Source of the DNA: Pirellulaceae bacterium
GTDB lineage: Bacteria > Planctomycetota > Planctomycetia > Pirellulales > Pirellulaceae
Direction: 5' to 3'
Assembly: GCA_019636375.1 (NCBI GenBank)
Contig: JAHBXS010000001.1
Coordinates: forward strand, 930,001-994,000
DNA length: 64,000 bases
The notes beneath the pieces are model-generated. The model searched no databases. It was not told the DNA's origin and was given only the letters and a program-made list of their open reading frames with translations. The position numbers and the translations under genes are program-made. Shown piece by piece: positions 36,291 through 44,952 of the stretch. The stretch's first letter is position 1; each line of letters starts with the position of its first letter.

Positions 36291-36609
36291 AGTGAAGAAT
36301 TCCCCATGATTCGCAAAAACCACCTTCACTTTTTGCAATTTCAGTGAGCGTTTCTTGAACACGAACGATAAAATCATAATCAACAACTGCCGTTATTTGT
36401 ACTAGGTAATACTCTTCATCGATTGGCTTGATCAATGCGGTTGGGTATTCTGCTAGAATTTCCGACACAAAACGATCTGATTTTGGCCAAGATTCAAAGT
36501 CGATATTAAAATCGATTACATATTCTCTTTCAAAGTCAAATCCCTTTTTCAATAGGTTTCTGAAAACATCGCCGTCGGCATCGTTAGGCCAAGTCTGTTT
36601 CTTGTTCAA
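36289..36609 (-). CDS. RraB-like protein, probable RHS immunity protein
   Basis: The 106-residue protein has the RraB (regulator of ribonuclease E activity B) layout: WPNDADGDVFRNLLKKGFDF, then a VIDFNIDFES strand, then a second alpha/beta repeat (EEYYLVQITAVVDYDFIVRVQETLTEIAKSEGG). Free-standing RraB-like proteins are frequent neighbours of polymorphic toxins. Here its start codon overlaps the RHS toxin stop by 4 nt (36606-36609), so the two are translationally coupled, the classic toxin-immunity arrangement. I infer that it neutralises the RHS C-terminal domain; family membership is fairly clear, the immunity role is inference. Its 3' end touches repeat block A copy 2. Confidence 0.78.
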   Translation of the reverse strand: MNKKQTWPNDADGDVFRNLLKKGFDFEREYVIDFNIDFESWPKSDRFVSEILAEYPTALIKPIDEEYYLVQITAVVDYDFIVRVQETLTEIAKSEGGFCESWGILH

Positions 36610-39600
36610 GGTGTATCTCCATCTAGTTTGCGGTATTTTTTACCAGGTGATTCGATTTTGTTGTGGTTGTTAAAACCTGGGCCACCATGGCTTTCTAATC
36701 TTTTCGCCTCATCTTTAAATGCGTCGCGTTGAGTAGCCGATGGTTTCCAATCTGTAGCGATGTGCGGGTCGCCAGTTTCTTTTTCAACGCGGCGGGCAGA
36801 GTCCTGCGATCTTTGGCGACTACCTTTCCCATCGTAAGTCTTTCCACTTGCGTGAGTATTTGTATAGGACCCAGTTTCGTTAGTTGGGGCATCAACCTTC
36901 GGTTGTTTTGGATTGGGAACACCTTCAGCAACCCCGTGGGTATTTGTTTTTGGCTTTGAACCGGAATTTCCTGGTGTTACCCGTCCGAAAACCCCACCCG
37001 CAATTTGCTGAACGTTTTCCGAGTTTAAACCATCATGGTAAACTCCGGCAACCCCTTCACCAATCGCCTTGGCATCTTGAGCTACATTGAGGCCGGCATT
37101 GACAACTTTACCAACCTTCCCTGCCTTGTCGAGTGGATTGGCCAGGTTAGCGAGTTCGAAACCAAAGCGGGCTTCTTCGTATCCTAAATCGAAATCGGTT
37201 ACGGCAATCGCCTCGTCGACGTACCCAATCGTCACAGTGTTTACGACTGTGTTAGTCGCTGCTTTTGCCGAGGTTTTAATGCCTTGTCCTACGCCGCCCA
37301 AAACCGCGCCACCACTGGCTACTGAGGGATCAACCCAACTTCCCGTCCAAACCCATGTATTGACTTGCCCCGCAAATCGTCCAGTACGGTCCCACCAACC
37401 ACTAATCCAAAGCCCATTTGCATCGAAAAAGGTAATTGGGGAATTCAAAGCGTAACGACTTAAATTCGCATCACCTCCCGAAAACCCGATTGGATCGTCC
37501 GAAATCCATTTTCCTAGTTGGGGGTCGTACCAGCGGTGCCAGTGGTTGGAGAGGCCGGTGATGCGGTCGAAGTATTTGCCCGTGTAGGCAAAGAAAGTGT
37601 CGACGGCGGAGTTGGTTTCGCTGGTTAGCTTGCCGAAACTGTCGAAGACGCGGTGGTTGGCGACGGAATAGGACGTGCCGTCAAAATCGGCGAGGTCGCG
37701 GAGGGTGCCCAAGTGATCACCCAACGGCCAGACGATGTTCCCCTCAATTAACGGATTGGTAATTTGCTCATCGGCAAAAAGTTGATCGACAATCGCGCCC
37801 CACAAGAAACGGTTCGAAAGGTCGCTGACCGATCCACCCTTAAACGCCAACGTCGGGTTGATGCCGTCAAAGCCAGCAAAGAAGAGCGTTTGCTGGCCAC
37901 CCGGTGCCGGACCGTTGGAGTCATAAACCCGCTTGATCAACCGGTTGAAGACATCGTAAGTGTAATCGACCGTCTGCGAAATCGACGGGCCGAAGTTGAA
38001 TGAGCCGGGGGATTGGTCGCCTTCTTGGGGCGAGGGGGTCAGGCCCAATTTTCGGCCTTCATGGGTTTGGCCATACGCGGCGGTTTCGACGCCGAAAATT
38101 GCGCCAGACCCCGGGCCCCCCTCACTCATAAACCCAATCGAGACGCTGTAGAACGTCACCTTGGTCAAGCGGTTGCGGTGGTCCCAGGTGTAGTCCTCGT
38201 AGCTGCCGTCACTGACCTTGGTACGGCGAGTCCGGTTCCCTTCGTTGTCATAGAGATAAGTGTAGGTGCCATCGGCAGTGGTTTGGTTGTTGGAACCGGT
38301 GGTGTAACCCGCCATGTTCCGGTTGCCGTTGTTGTCGTAGCTGTAGTTTTCATCGGGACGCTGCGGAGCATGGTCGGCAGCCACCAGTTGGCTCCGCTGG
38401 TCGTAGTTAAACGCACTGACCCCATCCAGCGACGAGTTGATCGACGTGATCCGATTCATCGCGTCGTAGGTGTACTGGTAGCGAGACAACAGATTCGGCG
38501 AACCATTGGCACTGATATTGCGATGAGCAATTTCTTGCAGGCGGTTGGCGGCATCGTAAGTGTAGGCCGTACGAAGTGCAGGATCTTGGGCTTGAAGGTT
38601 CTCAAAGCGGTTTATTGTGGTGATTTGTCCGAGTTTGTTGTAGGAAACATTTACTCGTTTTTGGGCCACGGCGTGAATGTTGCCCCCCGTTTGGGCCTTT
38701 TGTTCGACTCGTGTCATCCGATTCAGGCTGTCGAACCAATAGTTGTTGACAAAATCCTTAGTGGTTGTCGCACCGACGATCAAGTCGGCAGCCAGTGAGG
38801 TGCGATTCCCCACCAGATCGTAGCCACGTGTCAGCTTGACGTGGGGCGTCAGACCGCTGGCCGAGAAGTTTTGGGTTTCGCTAATCACGCGATTGAGGTT
38901 GTCGTGCTGAAAAGTGAACGCACTGTGCAAATCGCTCGCGCTGATCAGACGACTGGCCTCGTCATAGCTGAAGTCGAACTGGTCGGGGAGCGCGGTTGGC
39001 GTGTTACGTTTGGCCGCCCCGTCGATTTGCGAAACGTTCTTGTTGGCCAAGTTACCTTGGAAGGTGACCGTGTAGGTGCGGATACCTGGAGTATTTACGA
39101 GCGTGACCGAGACGTTATCGATACCGGTGAGGGCTTGAAGAGCCGCCTTGACGGTCGCTGCATTGGAAGTGTGGGCCAGCGGGGCAGTCGTTTCCCCTTC
39201 GAAGCTCAGGCGGAACGTTCCCGATGATAGATTTCTGACCTGGATTCGTTGCACTTCGTTGGAACCGCCCCCGCCTTGGGTTTGAGTCGTCGCAACGACA
39301 TCGGCAGTTGTGGCGGCGAACCATTTTTCTTGCGTCAAGCGATTGAGGGAGTCGAACGTGTAGTCGATGATCCGCCGGTTGCGGTCGATCATTTGGGTCG
39401 TGTTGCCAACGGCGTCATGCTCGTAGGCTCGCGTATGCCCCTTGGCGTTCGTCTCCAGGACCGTGCGCCCCAAGCGGTCGTAGCCCCAACGGGTTTGGTT
39501 GCCGTTGGGGTCGGTCAGGGCCACCAGTTCGTGGGCTTGGTTGTAAGAGTAAGTCGTCGTCTTCCCCAACGGGTCGGTTTCAATTTCCAGTCGGGAATAG

Positions 39601-42600
39601 ATGTCGTAACTGTAATTCGTCACCGAGCGGGCGAGGGGACCGCCAGGGCCATCGGGATCGGGAGAAGAAACGCTGATCCGCCGGTTCAGGGTGTCGTAGG
39701 CATAAAGGTAATTGCTGACGAGTGGTCCGGCTCCGTCGGGGTCGGGCAGGGTCGTCGACGTATGTCGACCCGCATCGTCGTAGCCGTAACCGGTTACGCG
39801 GTTCAGGGGATCAAAGGTTTCCTTGAGGAGACGTTGGGAGTTGTAAACATAGTTCCATTCGGGTGGATTGTTGGTTAGCGCAGACTCGACGACCCGCTTC
39901 ATGCGGTTAAGGCCATCGTACTCATAATTGGTATGACGACCCAGGGCATCGATCCGTTTGGTAAGGTTCCCGACCAAGTCGTATTGGTATTGATAAACGG
40001 GGTTCGGTTCTCCCGCCTGAGCAGCCGGGAGAGTCAGCGTCGTTAACCGACCCAAGGAGTCGTACTGATAGGAGGTGATCCGTCCCAACGGATCGAGAAC
40101 ACTGGTCAATCGCCCCGCATTGTCGTAACCGTAAGCGGTGGCAAGTGTTTGTCCGGAACCTGAATTTGGGTCGGGGACATCGACTTGTTTCAGCCAATGC
40201 CGATTGGTGAATTGGTATTGGGTAACTCGACCCAGAGGATCGGTCACGCTGGTGCGACGGCCCAGGGCGTCGTAACCAAAGGTGTACGTCGGAGCGGCGG
40301 CTGGTCCCGTAAGATCAGGATCGGGAAGAGTGATTTTTTCTAGCCAACCCGTCGCAAAATAGTCGTACTGGGTGATCCTGCCGAGTGGGTCTTTGACTTC
40401 CTTCAGCCGACTGGCGGCATCGTAAACGTACTCGGTTGTCGGCCCGACGAGAGGGCCGTTTCCATCCGGGTCGTGGTCGATGATCTTCGAGAGGCGTTGG
40501 CGGGTGTCGTATTTGTAGTTGATCTCCCGGCCAAAGGAATCGGTGGTCGATTTGGCCCGGCCAAGGGCGTCAAGAATCGTGGAGTAGACTTCGCCCGGGG
40601 TCGGACCGCTGACAGATTCGAGTCGTCCATTGTGATCGTAACCGAATGTTTGCAGGGTTCCTGTGAGATACTCCGGGCGGATGACCGAGGTCAGATTGCC
40701 GGTGACGTCATAACTGTACTTGGTGAGCGGACGCCCCAGAGGCCCGTTGCCATCGGGGTCCATTTCCGAGATTTCCTTCAGCCTTCGCCGGTTGTCGTAA
40801 TCATATTCGGTAAAGTTACCGTTGGGGTCGGTGAGTTTTAAAAGCTGGCTGTCTTTGTTGTAGCGGTACTGATACTTCGCGGCGGTGGGTAGAGTGACGG
40901 TGATCAGGCGACTGAGGTTGTCGTACAAATAGCTGGTCGTCTGATTCAGTTCATTCGCGGTTGAAACGAGGTTGTCAATGATCGAATAGGTGAACGTCTC
41001 GAAGGTGTCGACTGTCCCGGCAGAGTTCCCCTTTTCGTAAGTGATCTTGGTTGACAAGAAGTAATTGGTAGCGGTATAGTCAAATCGAGTGACAATCGGT
41101 TGGAGCGGTCCCCCTGGTCCGTCTGGGTCGGGGGAGATCATTTTCAGCAGTCGCCCATGCCGGTTGTTCGGATCGGAATCAAGCTGGTCGTATTCGTAGG
41201 TCCAGGTGTGACCCAGCCCATCGGTCCGCGAGGTCATGTTCCCTACGGCATCGTATTGGTAGGTCTCGGTTTGGTTCAGTTCGTTGGTCGCGGTCAGGAC
41301 CAGATGCAGTGTCGCGTGGTAGGTGTAGGTGCGGGTGGTGTTGTCGGAATTGACCACCGTTACGACGTCGCCGGAATGGTTGTAGCCCCATTTGGAGATC
41401 GGCGAAGTGTATTCTGTATCCGTTCCATCGGGATCGGCCTCGATCAGGCGATAGAGTTCACTGTTGGAACTGTAGTGCCACTGCGTTTCGGCTTGCAGGG
41501 CATCGACAAAACGGGTGAGGTTGCCAAACCGATCGGTGATGAATTTAAACGTTCTCCCCAACTCGTTGATGAACCGGGCGTTCAAAGTAGAAACGGGGAC
41601 GACAAAGTTGTTGCCCACGTTGGGGAACCGCAGCCCTTCCTTGATACCGGGTGCTAGGAACCAATTGGACAGGTCGCTGTGCTGGATTTCGACGATGCGT
41701 CCCGACCCGTCGTAGGAGTAAGATTCAACGCTGTTGCCGGGACGGGTCAATTTTTCCAGGCGGCCAAGCGCGTCGTAGGCGCACAGGGTCTTCGGACGCT
41801 CGAAGTTTTCGGGCGGATCCATCTGGAGCCCGGCATTGGGGTCGTACCAATTGATTCCCGATGGACAGACGGTGGCCCAAGGGGCTGGGGAATTGTATTC
41901 AAACTGGGCGCTGCGGCCACCATAAGTACTATAAGAAGTGATTCGATGTAGCGTGTTGTACGCTAGATTCGTCTCACGCCCGAATTGGTCGGTGATCTTG
42001 GTTAAGAGCGAGTTCTCGTTGTGAAAATAAAGAAAAGCGTTAGCCGTGTCGTTGACCCGTTTTTCAGAGAACAACAACCCCGTGGGATTATATGTGCGAG
42101 TGTTCCCCCATTTGTCGGTGAGGATAAAAAAGTCTTGAGCGTTCACGCTCAGCGTGGAATAAGTCCGATCTCCTTCGGCTGGGAGATACTGGCTCCCTTG
42201 TTTCGGGAACCAGCGGGTATCGCCGTTCCCTTCGACCAGCAAGGCCCCGTCGCCTTGAGGGTACAGGCGGTCGTAACCCGCCAACCACCAGCCACGTCCA
42301 AAATTACTGTCGGTTCGATTCACCACCGCTTGTTGGCCGTGGAATTCGGTTGTGGACGATGTGCCATTGTTGAATTGGGCCGTTAGGGCGATCGTCCAAT
42401 CATACATTCCGGTGGACAAGCTACTGGCGTCTGCCTCAAGTGCAAAGCGGAGGGCAGTACCGGGGTTTAACGTCGCAATTTGATAGTCAACTTCGACCGG
42501 ATTCAAACTACCAAATGTCAGTGTCGCCCTGACAAGGACCAACGACAAGTCGTTGGGAAGAATCCCCGTGTAGATGGTTTCCATCGGGACGATGACTTTG

Positions 42601-42959
42601 GGTTCCACCGTGTCCGCCCGGTAAACCATCCCGGCGTCGGATGAAAACGGAACGGTGACGGCCAAGGCCCCCGTGTGCAAGACATTGTTGGGACCCCGCT
42701 CGTCACCCTGGAGTCTCTCCGAAAAAACCTGTCCCACGGAGATCGAAACTTTGGTCGGCGTACTGTGATGCGTGCCATCAAAGGCGGTGTAGGTGAAATG
42801 GTCGAAGCCAACAAAATTATTATTCGGCGTGTAGGTAAAGCTGCCGTTGGGATTGGCCGTAAGGATGCCGTTCGCGGGGCTGGTGAATGAAGTCGCCGTC
42901 AACGTCGCTCCTTCGGCATCAAAGTCATTCGCCAGAACGCCGTTGGCGGCATTGACCAC
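36606..42959 (-). CDS. RHS-repeat polymorphic toxin, putative GIY-YIG/URI nuclease C-terminus
   Basis: The frame encodes 2,117 residues. Residues 1-75 are a cadherin/VCBS-like Ig domain (NGSFTYTPNNNFVGFDHFTYTA). YD/RHS repeats follow to about residue 1740, interrupted at roughly 1233-1315 by an unrelated beta domain. The RHS core (DHLGTLRDLADFDG ... WYDPQLGKWISDDPIGF ... FDANG) ends near residue 1847. After a pretoxin region, residues 2030-2117 look like a GIY-YIG/URI nuclease: GSY (Y2032), KTYDGKG (Y2042), R2048/R2050, E2084, N2100. The RHS shell would encapsulate the toxin. GTG 42959 is only the first in-frame start; an upstream leader in another frame, separated by a G/C tract, indicates the true start is 43228. 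The immunity gene overlaps the stop by 4 nt. Confidence 0.9.
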   Translation of the reverse strand: MVNAANGVLANDFDAEGATLTATSFTSPANGILTANPNGSFTYTPNNNFVGFDHFTYTAFDGTHHSTPTKVSISVGQVFSERLQGDERGPNNVLHTGALAVTVPFSSDAGMVYRADTVEPKVIVPMETIYTGILPNDLSLVLVRATLTFGSLNPVEVDYQIATLNPGTALRFALEADASSLSTGMYDWTIALTAQFNNGTSSTTEFHGQQAVVNRTDSNFGRGWWLAGYDRLYPQGDGALLVEGNGDTRWFPKQGSQYLPAEGDRTYSTLSVNAQDFFILTDKWGNTRTYNPTGLLFSEKRVNDTANAFLYFHNENSLLTKITDQFGRETNLAYNTLHRITSYSTYGGRSAQFEYNSPAPWATVCPSGINWYDPNAGLQMDPPENFERPKTLCAYDALGRLEKLTRPGNSVESYSYDGSGRIVEIQHSDLSNWFLAPGIKEGLRFPNVGNNFVVPVSTLNARFINELGRTFKFITDRFGNLTRFVDALQAETQWHYSSNSELYRLIEADPDGTDTEYTSPISKWGYNHSGDVVTVVNSDNTTRTYTYHATLHLVLTATNELNQTETYQYDAVGNMTSRTDGLGHTWTYEYDQLDSDPNNRHGRLLKMISPDPDGPGGPLQPIVTRFDYTATNYFLSTKITYEKGNSAGTVDTFETFTYSIIDNLVSTANELNQTTSYLYDNLSRLITVTLPTAAKYQYRYNKDSQLLKLTDPNGNFTEYDYDNRRRLKEISEMDPDGNGPLGRPLTKYSYDVTGNLTSVIRPEYLTGTLQTFGYDHNGRLESVSGPTPGEVYSTILDALGRAKSTTDSFGREINYKYDTRQRLSKIIDHDPDGNGPLVGPTTEYVYDAASRLKEVKDPLGRITQYDYFATGWLEKITLPDPDLTGPAAAPTYTFGYDALGRRTSVTDPLGRVTQYQFTNRHWLKQVDVPDPNSGSGQTLATAYGYDNAGRLTSVLDPLGRITSYQYDSLGRLTTLTLPAAQAGEPNPVYQYQYDLVGNLTKRIDALGRHTNYEYDGLNRMKRVVESALTNNPPEWNYVYNSQRLLKETFDPLNRVTGYGYDDAGRHTSTTLPDPDGAGPLVSNYLYAYDTLNRRISVSSPDPDGPGGPLARSVTNYSYDIYSRLEIETDPLGKTTTYSYNQAHELVALTDPNGNQTRWGYDRLGRTVLETNAKGHTRAYEHDAVGNTTQMIDRNRRIIDYTFDSLNRLTQEKWFAATTADVVATTQTQGGGGSNEVQRIQVRNLSSGTFRLSFEGETTAPLAHTSNAATVKAALQALTGIDNVSVTLVNTPGIRTYTVTFQGNLANKNVSQIDGAAKRNTPTALPDQFDFSYDEASRLISASDLHSAFTFQHDNLNRVISETQNFSASGLTPHVKLTRGYDLVGNRTSLAADLIVGATTTKDFVNNYWFDSLNRMTRVEQKAQTGGNIHAVAQKRVNVSYNKLGQITTINRFENLQAQDPALRTAYTYDAANRLQEIAHRNISANGSPNLLSRYQYTYDAMNRITSINSSLDGVSAFNYDQRSQLVAADHAPQRPDENYSYDNNGNRNMAGYTTGSNNQTTADGTYTYLYDNEGNRTRRTKVSDGSYEDYTWDHRNRLTKVTFYSVSIGFMSEGGPGSGAIFGVETAAYGQTHEGRKLGLTPSPQEGDQSPGSFNFGPSISQTVDYTYDVFNRLIKRVYDSNGPAPGGQQTLFFAGFDGINPTLAFKGGSVSDLSNRFLWGAIVDQLFADEQITNPLIEGNIVWPLGDHLGTLRDLADFDGTSYSVANHRVFDSFGKLTSETNSAVDTFFAYTGKYFDRITGLSNHWHRWYDPQLGKWISDDPIGFSGGDANLSRYALNSPITFFDANGLWISGWWDRTGRFAGQVNTWVWTGSWVDPSVASGGAVLGGVGQGIKTSAKAATNTVVNTVTIGYVDEAIAVTDFDLGYEEARFGFELANLANPLDKAGKVGKVVNAGLNVAQDAKAIGEGVAGVYHDGLNSENVQQIAGGVFGRVTPGNSGSKPKTNTHGVAEGVPNPKQPKVDAPTNETGSYTNTHASGKTYDGKGSRQRSQDSARRVEKETGDPHIATDWKPSATQRDAFKDEAKRLESHGGPGFNNHNKIESPGKKYRKLDGDTP
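39016..39262 (-). other. Beta-domain inserted within the RHS repeats
   Basis: Encoded residues about 1233-1315 of the RHS protein read EVQRIQVRN..GTFRLSFEGETTAPL..ATVKAALQALTGIDNVSVT..YTVTFQGNLA, without YD repeats. The pattern resembles a repeated module of very large planctomycete extracellular proteins. RHS repeats resume on both sides. Confidence 0.6.
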
Positions 42960-43018
42960 GAGTTGAGCGTTGATAGGGGTGACATAATGCGGGTCAGGGA
43001 TACCGAAAGGGACGGCGT

Positions 43019-43228
43019 TTAGAAGTGCACGTTGTTCGAGGATCGAGTATTCGAGGGCCTCGAGTCGAATGGCGAGTTTGCGAGTCGCTCTCGTCCGACG
43101 TCGCTCCCGGGCCTTGCGCCCCCCCCCCCGCCACCGCAGAAGGTACTGCCGTTAACTTGATCCGCGTTCCCCGCGCCGGTAACTGTACGTTGCGAACCAA
43201 AACCACGGAGCAAGTTAAACCGTTTCAT
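43019..43228 (-). pseudogene. Out-of-frame 5' end of the RHS gene (leader ORF)
   Basis: ATG 43228 has GAGGA 7 nt upstream, the best ribosome binding site near the RHS gene. Its frame begins MKRFNLLRGFGSQR and runs through a Gly run encoded by 11 G residues (43119-43129 on the minus strand), then stops at 43019 after 69 codons. With one more G (12), it would join the RHS frame. In that RHS frame, between the tract and 42959, lies a basic stretch then KLAIRLEALEYSILEQRALL, the planctomycete export-leader pattern, with no start codon of its own. So this is the true 5' end, currently out of frame. Confidence 0.7.
43119..43129. repeat. 11-bp C/G homopolymer tract in the RHS 5' coding region
   Basis: Eleven consecutive C residues on the plus strand (G on the coding strand). 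Homopolymers of this length slip readily during replication and are also error-prone in sequencing. A change to 12 or 9 would put ATG 43228 in frame with the RHS protein. Confidence 0.9.
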
Positions 43229-43839
43229 CGCAGCATCCTCGTTTTTATTGACTTTGAAGGGTTTTTCGGAAAGCGTGCTTCAATTTTTGTACGCGGGAAA
43301 AGCGGTTGTCAATCAGGGAAGTTGAAAAAATGGCGAAATAATTCTCCGCCACGCGGCTTCCCCCCACGTTTTTCCACAAGAAAAATTCTTCCAAGCACTC
43401 GTACTCAAATCCAAACCATAAGCTCAAGTTATCACCAAGCTCATTCTCAGCAGTATTCCGCGAATGGACACTTCGCAACGAACCCTGTTAAGGCGAAAGG
43501 CGGTTGCAAATTTACCGTAGCTATCGTGACCCGACGGTGGCAAACACGATCTTCAATTTAAATCCACGCTTTGGCAAGACTATCTACCGTAAGGCGACGG
43601 GTGAAAATTGCAACGTGAAGGGTCAACGAGTGCTTCGTCAATGCCTAAAATGCGGATTGCAAAAAGCAGAGGTCGTCAACGACTTTCGGCATTTTTGCGA
43701 TTTATTCGATACTCCTGACGAGATACTTTATCCCAAAATAAAGTTTGACAAAGTACCAGATAGCCTGTAACCCTTTCGGCCCAGTTGCCGAGGAAACCGA
43801 GTGCTGACGCACTTCGGCTGATGACAAGTTCTAGGGTTC
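43229..43839. other. Intergenic region upstream of rhs, right edge of the island
   Basis: This 610-bp stretch should contain the RHS promoter. It holds the second copies of two motifs: AATGCCTAAAATGC at 43640-43653 (first copy 17537) and GTCGTCAACGACTTTCGGCA at 43672-43691 (first copy 33457). An imperfect hairpin at 43797-43817 lies after the oxidoreductase stop. A short frame at 43504-43770 is not convincing as a gene. Confidence 0.5.
43672..43691 (+). repeat. Right copy of 20-mer that brackets the island
   Basis: Identical to 33457-33476 and in the same orientation. Between the two copies lie the sulfotransferase, the rhs remnant, the duplicated blocks and the RHS/immunity pair. Confidence 0.6.
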
Positions 43840-44952
43840 CTATGCGGCTTTTTTAGCCGAATCATTTTGTAGGATGGCAGGTATTCGTTGGCGATTCATG
43901 TCGCGTTGGGCCGGAATGGCCAATGGGCCTACTTGGGCTCGGTTTTTTGACGACCAGCGATGGGCGTTAATTTGACCGATGATTTCCTCAGCAATTTCAA
44001 CGTTCCGCGCTCCCTGTTCGATCGTGACTATAGGATCACGAAATTGACCGATCGATTCCAACCAATCCGTTTGCTCGGCCTCGATTGCGTTAACAGGAGC
44101 AACCTCGAGTTCGGATTTGGGCAGAACTTGTGAGAAGAGATGTTCGCGAATGTATTGCTTTTGATCATCGCTGACGGCCGAGAAGTCAAATTCGCGTTGA
44201 GCGATCCAATGAGGGACTTGAACGCTGGTGACGCGATGTTGGGTTAGGTCGGCAGACGCGTACCCTTTAGTTCCGAAAATCTTGACAATTCGTTCGGGTT
44301 GAAAGCTACAGCGGGATGCCGTGAGGTTTGCAACGCCCCCGCAGGCGAATTCCAATCGGGCTTGAGCGATGTCTTCATGCTCGCCAAACATAGAAATCCC
44401 CAGCGCATGAACCGACTGAAGCGGTCCCGAAAACATTTGGCAGACCAAATCGATGTCATGAATCATCAGGTCTTGGACGACGCCGATGTCAGTGGAGCGG
44501 AACGTATAGCCACTTTGACGAGAGGCTTCGATGTATTTCGGAGTGCCGACAACCGATTGAGCCGCTTGAATTGCTGGATTGAAACGTTCGACTTGTCCAA
44601 CCTGAACACAAAGGCTTTTCTCGCGAGCAAGTCTCGCAAGCTCGTGGGCGTCTTTAGACTCTGCAGTAACCGGTTTCTCGATGAGCAGGTGTTTGCCTTG
44701 CAGAATCAACGCTCGGGCAATGTCGGCATGAAGCCCGGTTGGGGTCGCGATCACGGCCGCATCGAATTCATCGAGAGACTTGCGAAAATCGCTGACCGCA
44801 CGGACGTTGAAATCCTTGATGAACGCTTGTTGGACGAGTGGCTGTGGATCGCAAACGAGGCTGAGGCGAGCAATCGGATTGTTTTTGAGGAGGCGCGCGT
44901 GAATTCGTCCCAAATGCCCGCCGCCGATTACGGCAACACGAATCTTTTTCAT
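43840..44952 (-). CDS. Gfo/Idh/MocA-family oxidoreductase linked to lpxA
   Basis: The 370-residue protein has an N-terminal dinucleotide loop VIGGGHLGRIHARLL, the family signature EKPV with Lys93, and the C-terminal domain motif MIHDIDLV with an active-site-type His. It would oxidise or reduce a sugar nucleotide with NAD(P). It overlaps the lpxA stop by 4 nt, so it belongs to the lipid A operon. In some bacteria the Gfo/Idh/MocA enzyme GnnA sits beside lpxA and oxidises the 3-hydroxyl of UDP-GlcNAc as a step to a diamino lipid A. That role is plausible but unproven, since no GnnB aminotransferase gene is nearby. Confidence 0.87.
   Translation of the reverse strand: MKKIRVAVIGGGHLGRIHARLLKNNPIARLSLVCDPQPLVQQAFIKDFNVRAVSDFRKSLDEFDAAVIATPTGLHADIARALILQGKHLLIEKPVTAESKDAHELARLAREKSLCVQVGQVERFNPAIQAAQSVVGTPKYIEASRQSGYTFRSTDIGVVQDLMIHDIDLVCQMFSGPLQSVHALGISMFGEHEDIAQARLEFACGGVANLTASRCSFQPERIVKIFGTKGYASADLTQHRVTSVQVPHWIAQREFDFSAVSDDQKQYIREHLFSQVLPKSELEVAPVNAIEAEQTDWLESIGQFRDPIVTIEQGARNVEIAEEIIGQINAHRWSSKNRAQVGPLAIPAQRDMNRQRIPAILQNDSAKKAA

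Noticed and set aside
38013..38798. 261-codon frame on the plus strand within rhs
   Set aside because: It is antisense to the RHS repeats; the periodic Val/Gly content reflects complementary YD repeats.
43504..43770. 88-codon frame upstream of rhs
   Set aside because: It covers motifs that recur in other intergenic regions (AATGCCTAAAATGC and the 20-mer), so its coding look comes from repeated non-coding DNA.
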